A stretch of DNA of 64,000 nt, from positions 26,768,942 to 26,832,941 of the forward strand of contig OX465281.1 of NCBI GenBank assembly GCA_949987705.1, given 5' to 3'. The notes below the pieces were generated by a model, which ran no database searches, was not told the origin of the DNA, and was given only the letters and a program-made list of their open reading frames with translations. Each line of letters starts with the position of its first letter. Position 1 is the stretch's first letter. Positions 20,690-32,600 of the stretch are shown here, piece by piece. The stretch comes from Thereva unica (lineage: Eukaryota; Arthropoda; Insecta; Diptera; Therevidae). A program made the translations under genes and the position numbers.

Positions 20690-23600
20690 GTAAGTTTTAA
20701 CTTTCAAGTGTTAATGTTGAAGATCCTAAAAAAGGATTTTATTTTTGGTAGAATTTTTTTATGGTGACATTTCAATTTACAGTGGTTCACAAAATTATTG
20801 GCAAGCCTTAAAAATTTTACAACAGAGGAAGATATTAAAAATTTTGACCATGTTTTAATAAAATTTTCTTGCAACTTGATAAGAATTTAAATATTTCACG
20901 AAATTCATACAATAATTTGACGGTTAAAAAGAGTGACATATCTCATAAATTATTGGTTTTACGTTAATTTTAGTTAATAGGTAGTATAAAATTTGTTCGT
21001 GGCATAAATCTGCATAGAAGGGTCCTAGACAAAATTTACGTAGAAACAATAGCTTCCAAGATAAGGAGATGGAGAAACTGTGGTAATGCGCTGCGTTCGT
21101 TTTCGTACTTTGAAAGCAAGATGGAAGAATCAGGAACTGTGCATAGTGCTGGAGAATCAGGCAATTCTACCAGAAAATAAGTGAGGGTAGAAACAAATAC
21201 ATATAAACCTAAGACATTGGGTGGAGTGAATGAAAACTAAGTGTACACTTAAAGTGAACACTCGTGAGTGTAGTGATTCGTTAAAAGTGAACACTCGATT
21301 TAGTGTGAATAAATATTCGCTCATTCAAATACTATTTTATTCCTGGTCCTGGCATCTCGCAACTGTTCTCTCCACCGGTCCCGATTCTGAGCCAATATCA
21401 TCCAGTTTGGCATCCTTAAGCTCTGAGTCTACGACGTCCTTCCAGTGAAGGTTGAGTCTCCTTCGCTGTCGCACCCCATAGGTCCGTACCGCAGTACAAT
21501 TCCCTCATGGGAGATTTTGGTTGACTCTCGGGAAGTTTTGGGATTAAAGGGAAATGTATTTTTTCTTCAAGTAGCAATAGCTTCAAGAGTCAGATGATCT
21601 TCTTCTCATTTGAGGCCTACAGCTTGAAGCTGTGAATGTGAATCATTGTACATAAATCCTATAATCCTGATTTTTTAAGCTTGAAGCTTGTATCTTGAAG
21701 TTTTCATTGTGAGTCCGCCGTATTACTCGACGCCTTGGCGTACTAGATGATAATTGCAAATCATTGTACCGATTTGAATTCGATAACTTGCAATGGTTAA
21801 ACAATCATTTCTTATCTAATGATGCTGGAGAAACTCGTGGTGGTGCATTTCCAATAGATTAAAGAATGAAAATACATATTCGTAAGATATGTAGAAGATC
21901 CTGGATTTCAAGTTGAAGTTGGGGAGGATATTGGCGTTCATAGAACAGCAGTTTCAAAATTGAAGTATGTTGTGCTATTTGTGCGCATGGATGACATTGA
22001 TAACCATCTTTAAGGAAATGAGAGAAACAAAAGAACAGTGGCAATTTAAATAATAACTTTCCAAGCGCAATAGGTGCTTTAAATTGCACTCATATTCAAA
22101 TATTAAAGCCAAGTTTTCACGGGGATGAATACCTAAATTGAAAAGGTTTTCTTTCATTAGCAGCAAACGGCTGTTTGATTGTTTTATTCACATCAAAATG
22201 ATGACTTACGCAGCAATTACTAACTGGAAGAGAAGGACACAAGACCTAGAACGTTGCAATAAAATTCTTGAGGAGGCCAAGGCTCACAGAGGACTGTAAC
22301 GCCAATGATGATGATAATGATGATGTCAGCAACTTCACGGACAGTAAACAAGCAAAAAAAATGTCACTTCAACCCAATTACTACTCAACCCGTGTATATA
22401 AGGGGAAATATCAACACGACCCATGTAGGAGAGCTAAGTGGAGTTGAGTGGACTTAGTTTCAACTCGACCCTCGTTTATAACTGGGTTGAACCTAGGTTT
22501 TTTTTATGTGGAAGAATAGAGGCTCAGGAAAAGCCCTTTATACTGTTTCTGAATAGAGTGCAATGTCAAACAACAGCTCTAGTCGGGAAGGAAGGAACTG
22601 CATAACCTAGCCGCGATATTTTTCATTCCATCTACTCCCAACTATTACTATCGCAACTTTGACATCGGGGCATCGAAAAACATCTTGTTGAAGTGTTATG
22701 CCTCCTGAAACGAGTTGAATCTCATCAACCAACCGTTAACATGCCCTTTGGTGGAGCGGGGAAGACTAAGGAAGACTATTAGAGGAGCAATCAGGAATGG
22801 AAAGAGTGAAGAAGAAAGAAGGAAAGTTATGTTAGGTGGGAAAGTGGAAAGGCGAAGGACCGTGGCTCTACCAGGATTCGAATCCGGGGCCTCAGGGATG
22901 GTAACCAGACGCCTTACTCCCTAGGCTACTGAGGTTGAACTTGGGTTGAACCTAGTTATAAACGGGGTATAAACGGCTTCATGTCTCAAGTTTCGAGGGT
23001 TTTATCATTCATAAACGGTTATTTTTCCTACAATTGCTCAGTATCCCGTGTAAGCTCATGACACAGACACTATATCCCCATTTACCTGTATTTGGTGGAT
23101 AACATTTAATAAAACAAGTAATACAAAAAAATCCGACATGCATATGTGCACCAAAGATTAATGCCATGTTAAAAGACTATTCACAGAAAGCGGTTAACTC
23201 ACATATCGAAATATATTTAACTTTCGTTGACCAAAGAAAATTTAATATTTTATGGATCAGATTGCTACAAGAAAGTTTGGACGAAGCTAAGTGTCGTCAA
23301 TCTTGTTTTTATAGGAGGTAATATGGAAACCATGTTTTTAGCATCCTAAAAGAAAATCTACGGCGAAGTTCTGACATTATGGGAATTTTCAATTGGTTCC
23401 ACTGTTATCAAGACAACGACTCTAAATAAATCTCATATGGTTGTTATACATTTGCCTAAAACTGGACACTCCTACTCAATCTCTCCATTTTTAAATATGA
23501 TTGAGAATTTATGGAATAAATTAGACCGGGAATCCGTAAACATCCCGTAACAAGCAGGCAATCTCCTAAAAGAACCTGGAGCAATCGTGAAGTACAATTG

Positions 23601-26600
23601 CAACTGTATATTTATTTTGTATATTTGAAACTATTACTGTCAACACCAAAAAGGTTGTCGGATAGTATTACAAAAAACAAAAACAAATTTTGAGAGCCAC
23701 TGTAAGAATATGGAGATTTTAGTGAGTAAATTTCTATATGCCCGAAAAAATGTAACGTCACAAATTTACAAAATATGAACCACTATTTATCAAAATAAAA
23801 TCCATAAATAAAAAAATTACTGAATACTTTCCTGTTCAAAAATTTTTTAAATAATGTGCAAAAAGAAAAAGACTTTTTTTGACATGTCATAAATTTACTG
23901 ACAAGTTGCAATTTGTTAAAATTAACTGTCACAGAAAAAGTTCAAACAGTTTTGTATAAGAACTAAAAACTAATCGAGTTTAATTACTATTTTGTCAAGG
24001 AGACAATAATTAAAGGTTGTTTAGTTACCAATTGAACTGTATTGGAAATTTGCAGATTGTTTTTTAGATTGCAAACGGCGCGCGGGCAGACATTCACAGG
24101 TGTCTGCACTACCGTTAATAGATGCTTTCGAAGTGTCACTTAACTTAATTGATAAATAAAAGTAATTAATTGACAACTAGTGTTTTTTTTAGTTTTTATA
24201 AAGGAGTTTATTGACTCACCATTTGTTCTTGTATAAATTTAATTAAATGCTTAAAGTTAATTATTCTAACCTATTCTAGTCTATCTAATTTTGGTTATGC
24301 GTTTCGACTAAAATGAATATTGACAAGTAGTAATTTTCTTATGAAATTGTGGAACGTAATTAAAGGTTTGTTCCAAATACTGACGTTTAGATGTCAATAT
24401 TTAATGACTGATTGTGATAATTTTTTGTTTATTTTATTTGAGAAGTATTTAGTTAAATTGAAGCATGAAAAATAAACATGATGGAATAAAAGAATAAATA
24501 GCATCAATTTTTTCATGAAAATGGGTGATCTTTAAAAACTACCCTTCATACAATTGGAAATTTTTTTAGTCAACATATTCAATCAAAGGAGTAAATAATT
24601 CAGAGATTAATGAAATAATTTCAAAAAATAGAGTCTGTTTATGACCTCCTAGAGTTGACTAGCCCAAAATTGAATCTCGTTTGAATGAAAATATTGTTGT
24701 GCGTAAAAGTTTGAGTGATTAGCCATCATCATCAACTCAACATCGTTGTATGAAATTAGGACTTCGTCACTCAAGTTTGTAGCGAATATTGAACAAATTT
24801 TTACATTTGAATGGCTACACCAGGGATCGGCAACCTAAATCCATTCGCGTGCCACAAAACAGATAATTAAAACTACTACCCATTAAGCGTGCCACCAAAA
24901 ATTAATTAAACATTAATGACTACCTTGGGGAACAACTTTGGGAGCTAAAGGGCCCCACTCACATACAGGCCGCCGGCAGGCCGTGGCCTTTCAGACCAGG
25001 TCGGCAGGTAGGTCCCGATGAAGGCCTCACTTTAAGGTCACTATTCATTTACAGGCCGCCGGCAGGCCGTGGCTTTCAGACCAACTTAGCAGGCACGGCC
25101 CGATGAAGGCCATGCGATGGTCATTGAGGCATCTGTCTAACACAGGGGGGAAATCGACAGTTTAGCTTAACAGGTTGTTAATTCAAGTACTAAAATTGTC
25201 ATAGCCTCAACGAAATATTCAGACTTCAGGCCCGGACTTACGATAAATACCCACTGACAAAGATTTTTGTTAATTTTTCTGGACTGCAGGCCACACACAG
25301 TTGCCGGTCGGTACGTGTGTGATTTTACTTGGCCTCAAGGCGAGTAACCTTCAGGCCACGGCCTGCCGGCGGTCTGTATATGAATGGCCTTAACATATTG
25401 ATAATTAATGCACATTTCCGAATCGTCTTCGTGCCTCCAGAGGTCTTCTTACGCGCCACCTAGTGGCACACCTCCCATAAGTTGCCGACCGCTGGGCTAG
25501 ACTATTTGCAAAGCAGCAAGTACTGGAGAAATCCTGTGGAAGGAATTTCACCAAATATTTGAAAACTTTCAGCAACCGACCAGGGCCAGCGGATTGCACT
25601 AAGCCCGGGTGGGTAGTCTGAGAAACACATCCCCTCATTGTGAATCGGAAGATGGGCTCACGGTGGAATAGCTGCATGCGGAGTTCCACAGGGATTCGTC
25701 CTGGCCCCTCTCATGTGGATCACAATGTATAATGATGTTTTGAGGTTACTCTTCTCAAAATGATCAGTTCCTATCAGGTTCCCAGACGACATCTGGTTAG
25801 TGGTCGTAGGACGAATTGTGAACAAACGAAGTGATGTGGGAGATTATAGTGTGGAAAGCTCTGGTCAGACGCTTACTGGGCACAAAACTAAAACTGGACC
25901 CACAGATTACTCCCAAACGTGGAGAGGTGAGTAACGAAGCTGTATGGGGAAGTGAGTTACGACCTCACGCAGTTCTTGAGTAGACATGTAGGATACACGA
26001 AATGCTGTGCCCGGAATGCGCAGTAATTCAGGATATCGCAGAGCACATCTTGTTTATTGTGTGAGATTCGACGAATATAGGGCGAAAGGAGCGGCAATGG
26101 CCTAGACACCACTGACACCTGAAAAACATCCTAGGAAACACACATTCCCCATCATGCGAGGATAGGAAAAGGAAAGTGGAAGCGACGCAGGAAGTTTAGG
26201 CTGGAAGAAGCCGAACGAAAGGGAAAAATTCAAAGAAACGCCAGGAGTTTTAGCAACTAGATAAAAGATGCTCCATTGCGTGCGGAGTGAAAGCCAAAAG
26301 TTATTAGTAGGTTCGTGTCCCACGTTACCAGCAGGGGATTAAATTCGAGAAAGTTTAATAGAATGTTACGCTCGGAATTCTCAAATTCCGGGGGTCAGTT
26401 GGAGTTTTCCGGGTGGGTACAGCTACTACATTATTCGCTGGCAATGGATATGACTATAAAAAAAGAAAGGTAGTACAAGATCATAACGAAATTAGGAGTA
26501 CCCTCAAAGCTGATACGACTAAATGGTAACGAATACAGAAAGTAAAGATCCAAAATACAATGTAACAGAAGAGTTCCAAGTAAAACAAAGTTAACTGGCC

Positions 26601-29600
26601 TTAATGCTTTTCAACTTGCCCTAGAATGGGTGATAAGGAAAACATTAGTCCAAAGAAGTGCGGCAATGACATGCATTTTTTGTCGACTCTCAACTTTAAT
26701 AAAAATCAACAGACTAAGACTAGCCGGCCACGTAATAGGACACATGGAGGACAAAGGTATTCCACAATACCTTGCTCATGATAGCAGAAATTTCGGGAAA
26801 TATATCAGTAGGTACACTCAGGAGGAAATGATTCGACTCTGTGACGACTGACGTAGAGATAACGCTAAAAATTCGTATCTGGACACATGCTGCAAGGGAC
26901 CGTCAAACTTGGAGAAATGGGCTAAAAGGGCCAATTGATATTCAAGAAGTAGCACTCGACGAATTATCGGATTTTACTTTGAAAAAGGTACTTGTCACGT
27001 CGCGTCATTATCTTCAATGACGATCGCTGCAATGACCGAATAGAAAAGTTTATAGCAATAAACCACAAACAATTAGAGACCTCAACCTTAAACAAAGTTA
27101 TGGTTGTAGGATTGATCATTGTAAAATGTTGTCGCGGTGTGTATCTTACACATGTAATTGCAATGAATCGCAGTAACAATTTAAATAAAAAATTTAAATA
27201 CTTAGGTTAGTGCAGGCGCTGAAAGTAGTTGAGTATGAAAAATGTGAGGACCGCATTCCGTCAACAGATGTCAGTTAAGGTTAGCTCAAAGAGGAATAAA
27301 TACGGATGTTTCCGGTTAACTTTTGGGTCAATTTTTTTACCCCTCTACGGCTTCCGTGGCCCGCTGTTTGAAAAGGAGTTTGATGAAGCACCACAAAATA
27401 AGACGAAAATATGAAATAAAAGTTTTCGATATCATGCTTAGTTTTCGAGATATTGACGCAAACATTTCCTTTTCGAAACAATCGTTCTTAAATTTCTCTA
27501 TTATTTCCCAGTAATGACTACTTAGCAGTTTCATTTTCTGCTTACTTTATGTGGGAGGCGATTCTTGCCGCTCGAGCCCATTTTTGAATAGTTCTATGTT
27601 GCGATTCAGTACTTCAACTATCGCTGTTTGCCTTTTGATTAGAGCATAGTTCATTTTAAATTCCATCCAAGTTCCTTTTCCTTTCGGCGGCTACTCGCCT
27701 GATCACTTCTGCATATTGCCTTGTTTGATCGTAGACTGCTTCGATTTGAACTATGGTCTCCGTAAAGCTATGTTCACGGATCTGGTCTTTTATCACTTCT
27801 TGGGAGTTGAGGATTTCGATTTCTTCCCATGGAGTGTTTAGAGATACATACATATTCCCTCGTTTTTCGCTTTAGGTCACTTTTATCACTTTAGAACACT
27901 CATCGCTTTTCAAATCAAAATTGACTCCTAAATGCCGTTGCACCTCCTCTTATAATGCAAGCCAAGTTTCAGAGCTTTCCACCATATACTGGAACCTACT
28001 AAAAAATTCTTTAAAATACTTCTAGAAAATTCAAAGCTTTGTTCGTTGTTTTCATTCTAATCTAATAGATGGCGCCATGTTAGTTTAGTACGTAAAACGT
28101 TAATTCAAATCCTAACAAAGTTGTTGTCAATAATCGTTGATTCAAGTTCTAACAGATGGAGCATAAATCATCACAATTATGGGGACTTGACTCCGTATCT
28201 TATCCTCATAGGAATAAATTAGAGAGGAAGGTTATTTATAATACTTTTATTAAGTTGTTAACCCGAAGGCTGTACAAAGAGAACTGATTTCTAATTCTAA
28301 AACAATTTATAAATTAAACGTTAAAATACATCAGTGCTTACTTATCCTAAAATTAAATCTAATTTAGTCTAAAGTAAAGTGTTTTAATTTCGTTTGTGTA
28401 CAGTGGTTTTTCTGTAACATGTTGTTGTGTATGATCGTCTTTCATGTAGATGGCGCTGAACAACCTTTGCAGTTGGGTCGCCACATTACTCCCCTTCCAG
28501 TAACACCGTAACTAGTTGTTAGGTGTTGCGAAACGTACCAGATTTCTTTTTGCGGCTGGTCCGTCGTATGTTCTTGGCGTTTGACTAATTATCAGATCAT
28601 CTTGGAGAGTTGTTTCCTGTAAAATCGCAGGCTTTAGTCGGTCTACTGAGACGTTTGAGTGTTTTCCGTTGACCTCAATGGTATAGTATGCGTCATTATC
28701 TCTCTTGATAACGGGATGAGGTCCGGTGTATGGCTGGTCCAATGGTTTCTTCACTCCATCTACTCTTAGGAATACATGTGTACACGTAGCTAAATCCTTA
28801 TGTATGAAGATTCTTGGCTTGTTATGATGTGCGGTTTGACGTGGGCGTAGCTCTCGCATGTGTTCCCTCAGCGCTTCCTTAAATATCGTTCTATCAGGTT
28901 GAAAGTCGTCTTGCATAAAAAATTCGCCAGGTATTCGTAGGGTTGTACCAAATACCAACTCGGCGCTGGAGGTACCGATGTCTTCTTTGAGACAGTTCCT
29001 TAATCCTAACATAACTACTGGTAATACTTGTATCCAGTCTTCATTTTGATGACATTTTATCGCGGCTTTGAATGACCGATGCCATCGTTCGATTAACCCA
29101 TTCGCCTGTGGGTGGTATGCTGTAGTGCGATTCGTCCGACTTCCAATCAGTTTAGCGAAAGCGTCAAAAATCTGCGAGTCGAATTGCGTGCCTCTATCCG
29201 TCGTTATGATAGCTGGTGTGCCGTATCTCGAGATCCATGTTTCAAAAAACGCTTCGACCACCGTGGTTGCCGTTATATCCTTGATTGGCGTAGCCTCCGG
29301 CCATCGTGTAAAACGATCAATCATCGTTAAGCAGTATTTGTACCCTCTTACTTCCGTCATCGGTCCAACAATGTCGATATGCACATGTTGAAATCGACCA
29401 TCCGGGACGTCGATGTGTTGTGGTATTCGTTTAGTATGTCGACTAATCTTTGACCTTTGGCATGGTAAACAAGATCGTGACCATCCGTTGATGTCTTTGT
29501 TCATTCCTGGCCAAATAAATTTTCTCGCAATAGCTTTTCTCGTAGCTTTGCCGCTGCAATGCGCAGTGTTGTGAACGTTGTCAAAGATCCTCTTTCTTAA

Positions 29601-32600
29601 TGGTTTGGGTAAGTATGGTCGTACCCTATCGGTAGAAACATCGCAGTATACCGTAGTCTCCGTGTTACATAGTCGTAGCTTCTTAAATTTTATTGCACCT
29701 GGGTGTTGCAGTAGTTCCTTCAGTTCTTCGTCCTTCTCCTGTTCACTCGCTATGTCTTCCGTAGTGACACAAACTGGTAAGACAATATCGTTAATTCTCG
29801 ATAAAGTGTCGGCTACTGCATTATCCGTTCCCGAGATGTGTCTAATATCCGTAGTAAACTGTCCTATTAGATCCAATTGTCTTTGCTGTCTCGGTGATGC
29901 TTTCGATGATTTTTGGCTAAAAGCATACGTTAACGGTTTATGGTCCGTGAATATCGTTGTATTTCGTCCTTCCACCAAGTGTCTAAAATATTTGATCGCT
30001 GAGAATATGGCAAGAAGTTCTCTGTCGTATGCGCTATATCTCGCTTGTGTTTCCGACATCTTTCTTGAGAAAAATCCCAACGGTTGTCGTTTTCCCTCGA
30101 TGTCTTGTTCCAGTACCGCACCAATCGCGATGTCAGACGCGTCAGTCGTCAGCTTCAGTGGTGTGTCCTCTGCTGGATGCGCAATGATCGTGGCTTTTGC
30201 TAATTCCTCCTTGCACTTTTCGAATGCCGCCTCTGTCTCTGTGTTCCAGTTGATGGGTCTTTTATCCCGTTTCTTCGTTCCCGTGGTAAGAGAATGCAGA
30301 GGTGCTTGGATACTTGCTGCACCCTTGATGCATCGTCTGTAGAAATTAAGCATTCCTAAGAATCTCCTTAATTCCTGAACCGTGTTTGGTTTGGGAAAAT
30401 TCCTTATCGCAAGTACTCGATGTTCGAGTGGTCTAATCCCGTCCTTCGAGACTTCATATCCGAGGTATTCTACCTTTTCCTGTCCCCAATGGCACTTGCT
30501 TAATTTGATTATAAGCCCATAATCCTTTAGTCGTTGGATGACTTCTCTTATGTGTTTGATGTGTTCATCCCTTGAGCGCGATGCTATTAAAATGTCGTCC
30601 ACATAGCAAAAACAGAACTCCAATCCTCGTAATGTTGTGTCAATAAACCGTTGAAAAGATTGCGCGGCATTTGTTAGTCCAAATGGCATTACGTTAAATT
30701 CGAAGAGTCCAAACGGTGTTATTAACGCCGTCTTCTCTCGGTCTTCAGGTGCCATTGGTATCTGGAAATACGCTCTTTCCAAATCCAGCGTTGTAAAGTA
30801 GGTACATCCATGCAAGCGATGTGAAAAATCTTGTATGTTCGGTACAGGATATTTGTCTGGTAAGGTCATCTTGTTTAATCGTCTATAATCGCCGCATAAT
30901 CTCCATGTTCCGTCCTTCTTCTTTGTCATCATCATGGGATTTGCGTAAGGGCTGCATGAGGGGCTAACAATACCTTCTTCTATCCATTCCTTGATTTCCT
31001 TTCGTGCTGCTTTGCATCTGCCTGGTGATAATCGTCGGGGGCGTTCGTAGCAGGGTGGACCTTTCGTGATTATGTAATGCCTCACGTTGTGCTTCGGCTC
31101 CCTGTACTTCCCTCTTCGTGTGACGTCGATATTTTCTTTGACTATCTTGAGAAATTCATTCTCCTCGCATACCGTTGTAACTGTTGGCGTCTTGCTTGCT
31201 GTCAGCGTGCCAACCGCGGTAAGGTTCGTTATACCGTCTATTAACTTCCGATTCCTCAGATCTGGAAGTAGATGGTACTCGTGTAAGAAATCGGTTCCTA
31301 CAATCGGCTGGGCTACGTCAGCAATGATGAAGTTCCATGTGAAGATGCGTCTTAATCCGAAATCAACAGTCATTCTCATTTGTCCATAAGTCGATATTTT
31401 GGTATTATTTGCAGCATAAAGAAAAAAATCAGGATCGCATTGACAATTTTTGCTAAAATTCTTTGTTAGTACTGAAACGTCAGCTCCCGTATCAATTAAA
31501 AATCGCGTGCCAGTCTTTCGGTCTTGCATTAAGAGACGTTTTGAGCTTGATAGCTGACCGACGGACGCCTCGGTACTCGTCGGTTCTCCTAGTTTTCCGA
31601 ATTCTTCGTCCAAGAACACGGTTGTCGACATTTACGTGCCTTGTTTCCAAACTTTTGATGGTAAAAACAAGTTTCACTATTCTCTTGTGGTTTTCTCCAT
31701 GGCGATTTCGATCTACCTCGTGCGTGCATGGCGTTGTCTCTACCACGTGACCTTGACCGGAGATTCCTCACCTCCTTCGACAGAGTTTCAACAGCAAGTC
31801 TCAGCTCGCTGATGACGCTGTCGTTCGCGTTGTCACCTCTTCCTGCGTTATCACCTCTTATGCTATGTCCCGTTGGCGTTTGCTTAAATCCCTTATCTGG
31901 ATCCTCGTGCATTTTCCTTTCTAGCGCGTAGACGTGTGGCTGCATGACTTCAACAATCCGATCAGCTTGAAGTGCTAAACCGCTCAGATCTTCAGTATCG
32001 TTGACGGCTATGATACCACGTACTTGCTCAGGTAGCTGTTCAGTGAACAGCGAACGCAGGACAGTATTGTTGCATTGACCTCCAGCCAAATTCCTCAGGC
32101 GCTGGAGATATAACGAAGGTTTCTCATTTCCAATTGGCTGTCCCCTTAATAAACGCCGCACTCGTGTCTCAGAAGACTCACCAAACGCTGTGATGATCCG
32201 TGTCTTCAAAGTGTCGTACTTGTTTCTTTCTGGTGGAGAGTCTATTATGTCCCCTACGACTCCCAGTATTTCGCTATCTAAATTGACCAAAACATGCCTA
32301 AACTTCGTAGAGTCCGCAGTGATCCTATTCAATCCAAACGCGGCTTCCGCCACTGCAAACCACCTGGCTGGAGATGTCTTCCATAATGGTTGTGGTAATT
32401 TAACATTATACACCGCATTTATGTGATTGCCTTCGTATTCATGACCATGACCCGTTGAGGAAGCTGCTTCGAAACGGGGTGGTGGCTGTTGTTCGTTGGC
32501 TGATGCCTGCACAGCACTTGGTGTTTCGGCTGGCTGATCCATGTCACCAATTCCTTCCCCGTTTGTGAGAATATATGTATATAAAAGACTTCGCGTGTAC

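Larger units (their letters stand above)
20780..23702 (+). mobile_element. Tc1-like DNA transposon, decayed, with a SINE inside
   Basis: Inverted ends CAGTGGTTCACAAAATT and CAGTGGCTCTCAAAATT sit at the two borders, flanked by TA on both sides (20,778-20,779 and 23,703-23,704), the Tc1/mariner target. It starts only 90 bp after the lipase exon 1 donor. The second half of a transposase frame is recognisable near the right end. A tRNA-derived SINE is inserted at 22,497-22,941, and other unassigned sequence lengthens the element beyond the usual 1.6 kb. Confidence 0.75.

Noticed and set aside
29578..30342. 254-codon plus-strand frame
   Set aside because: It is antisense to the intact reverse transcriptase and RNase H region of Gypsy pol and has no motif of its own.
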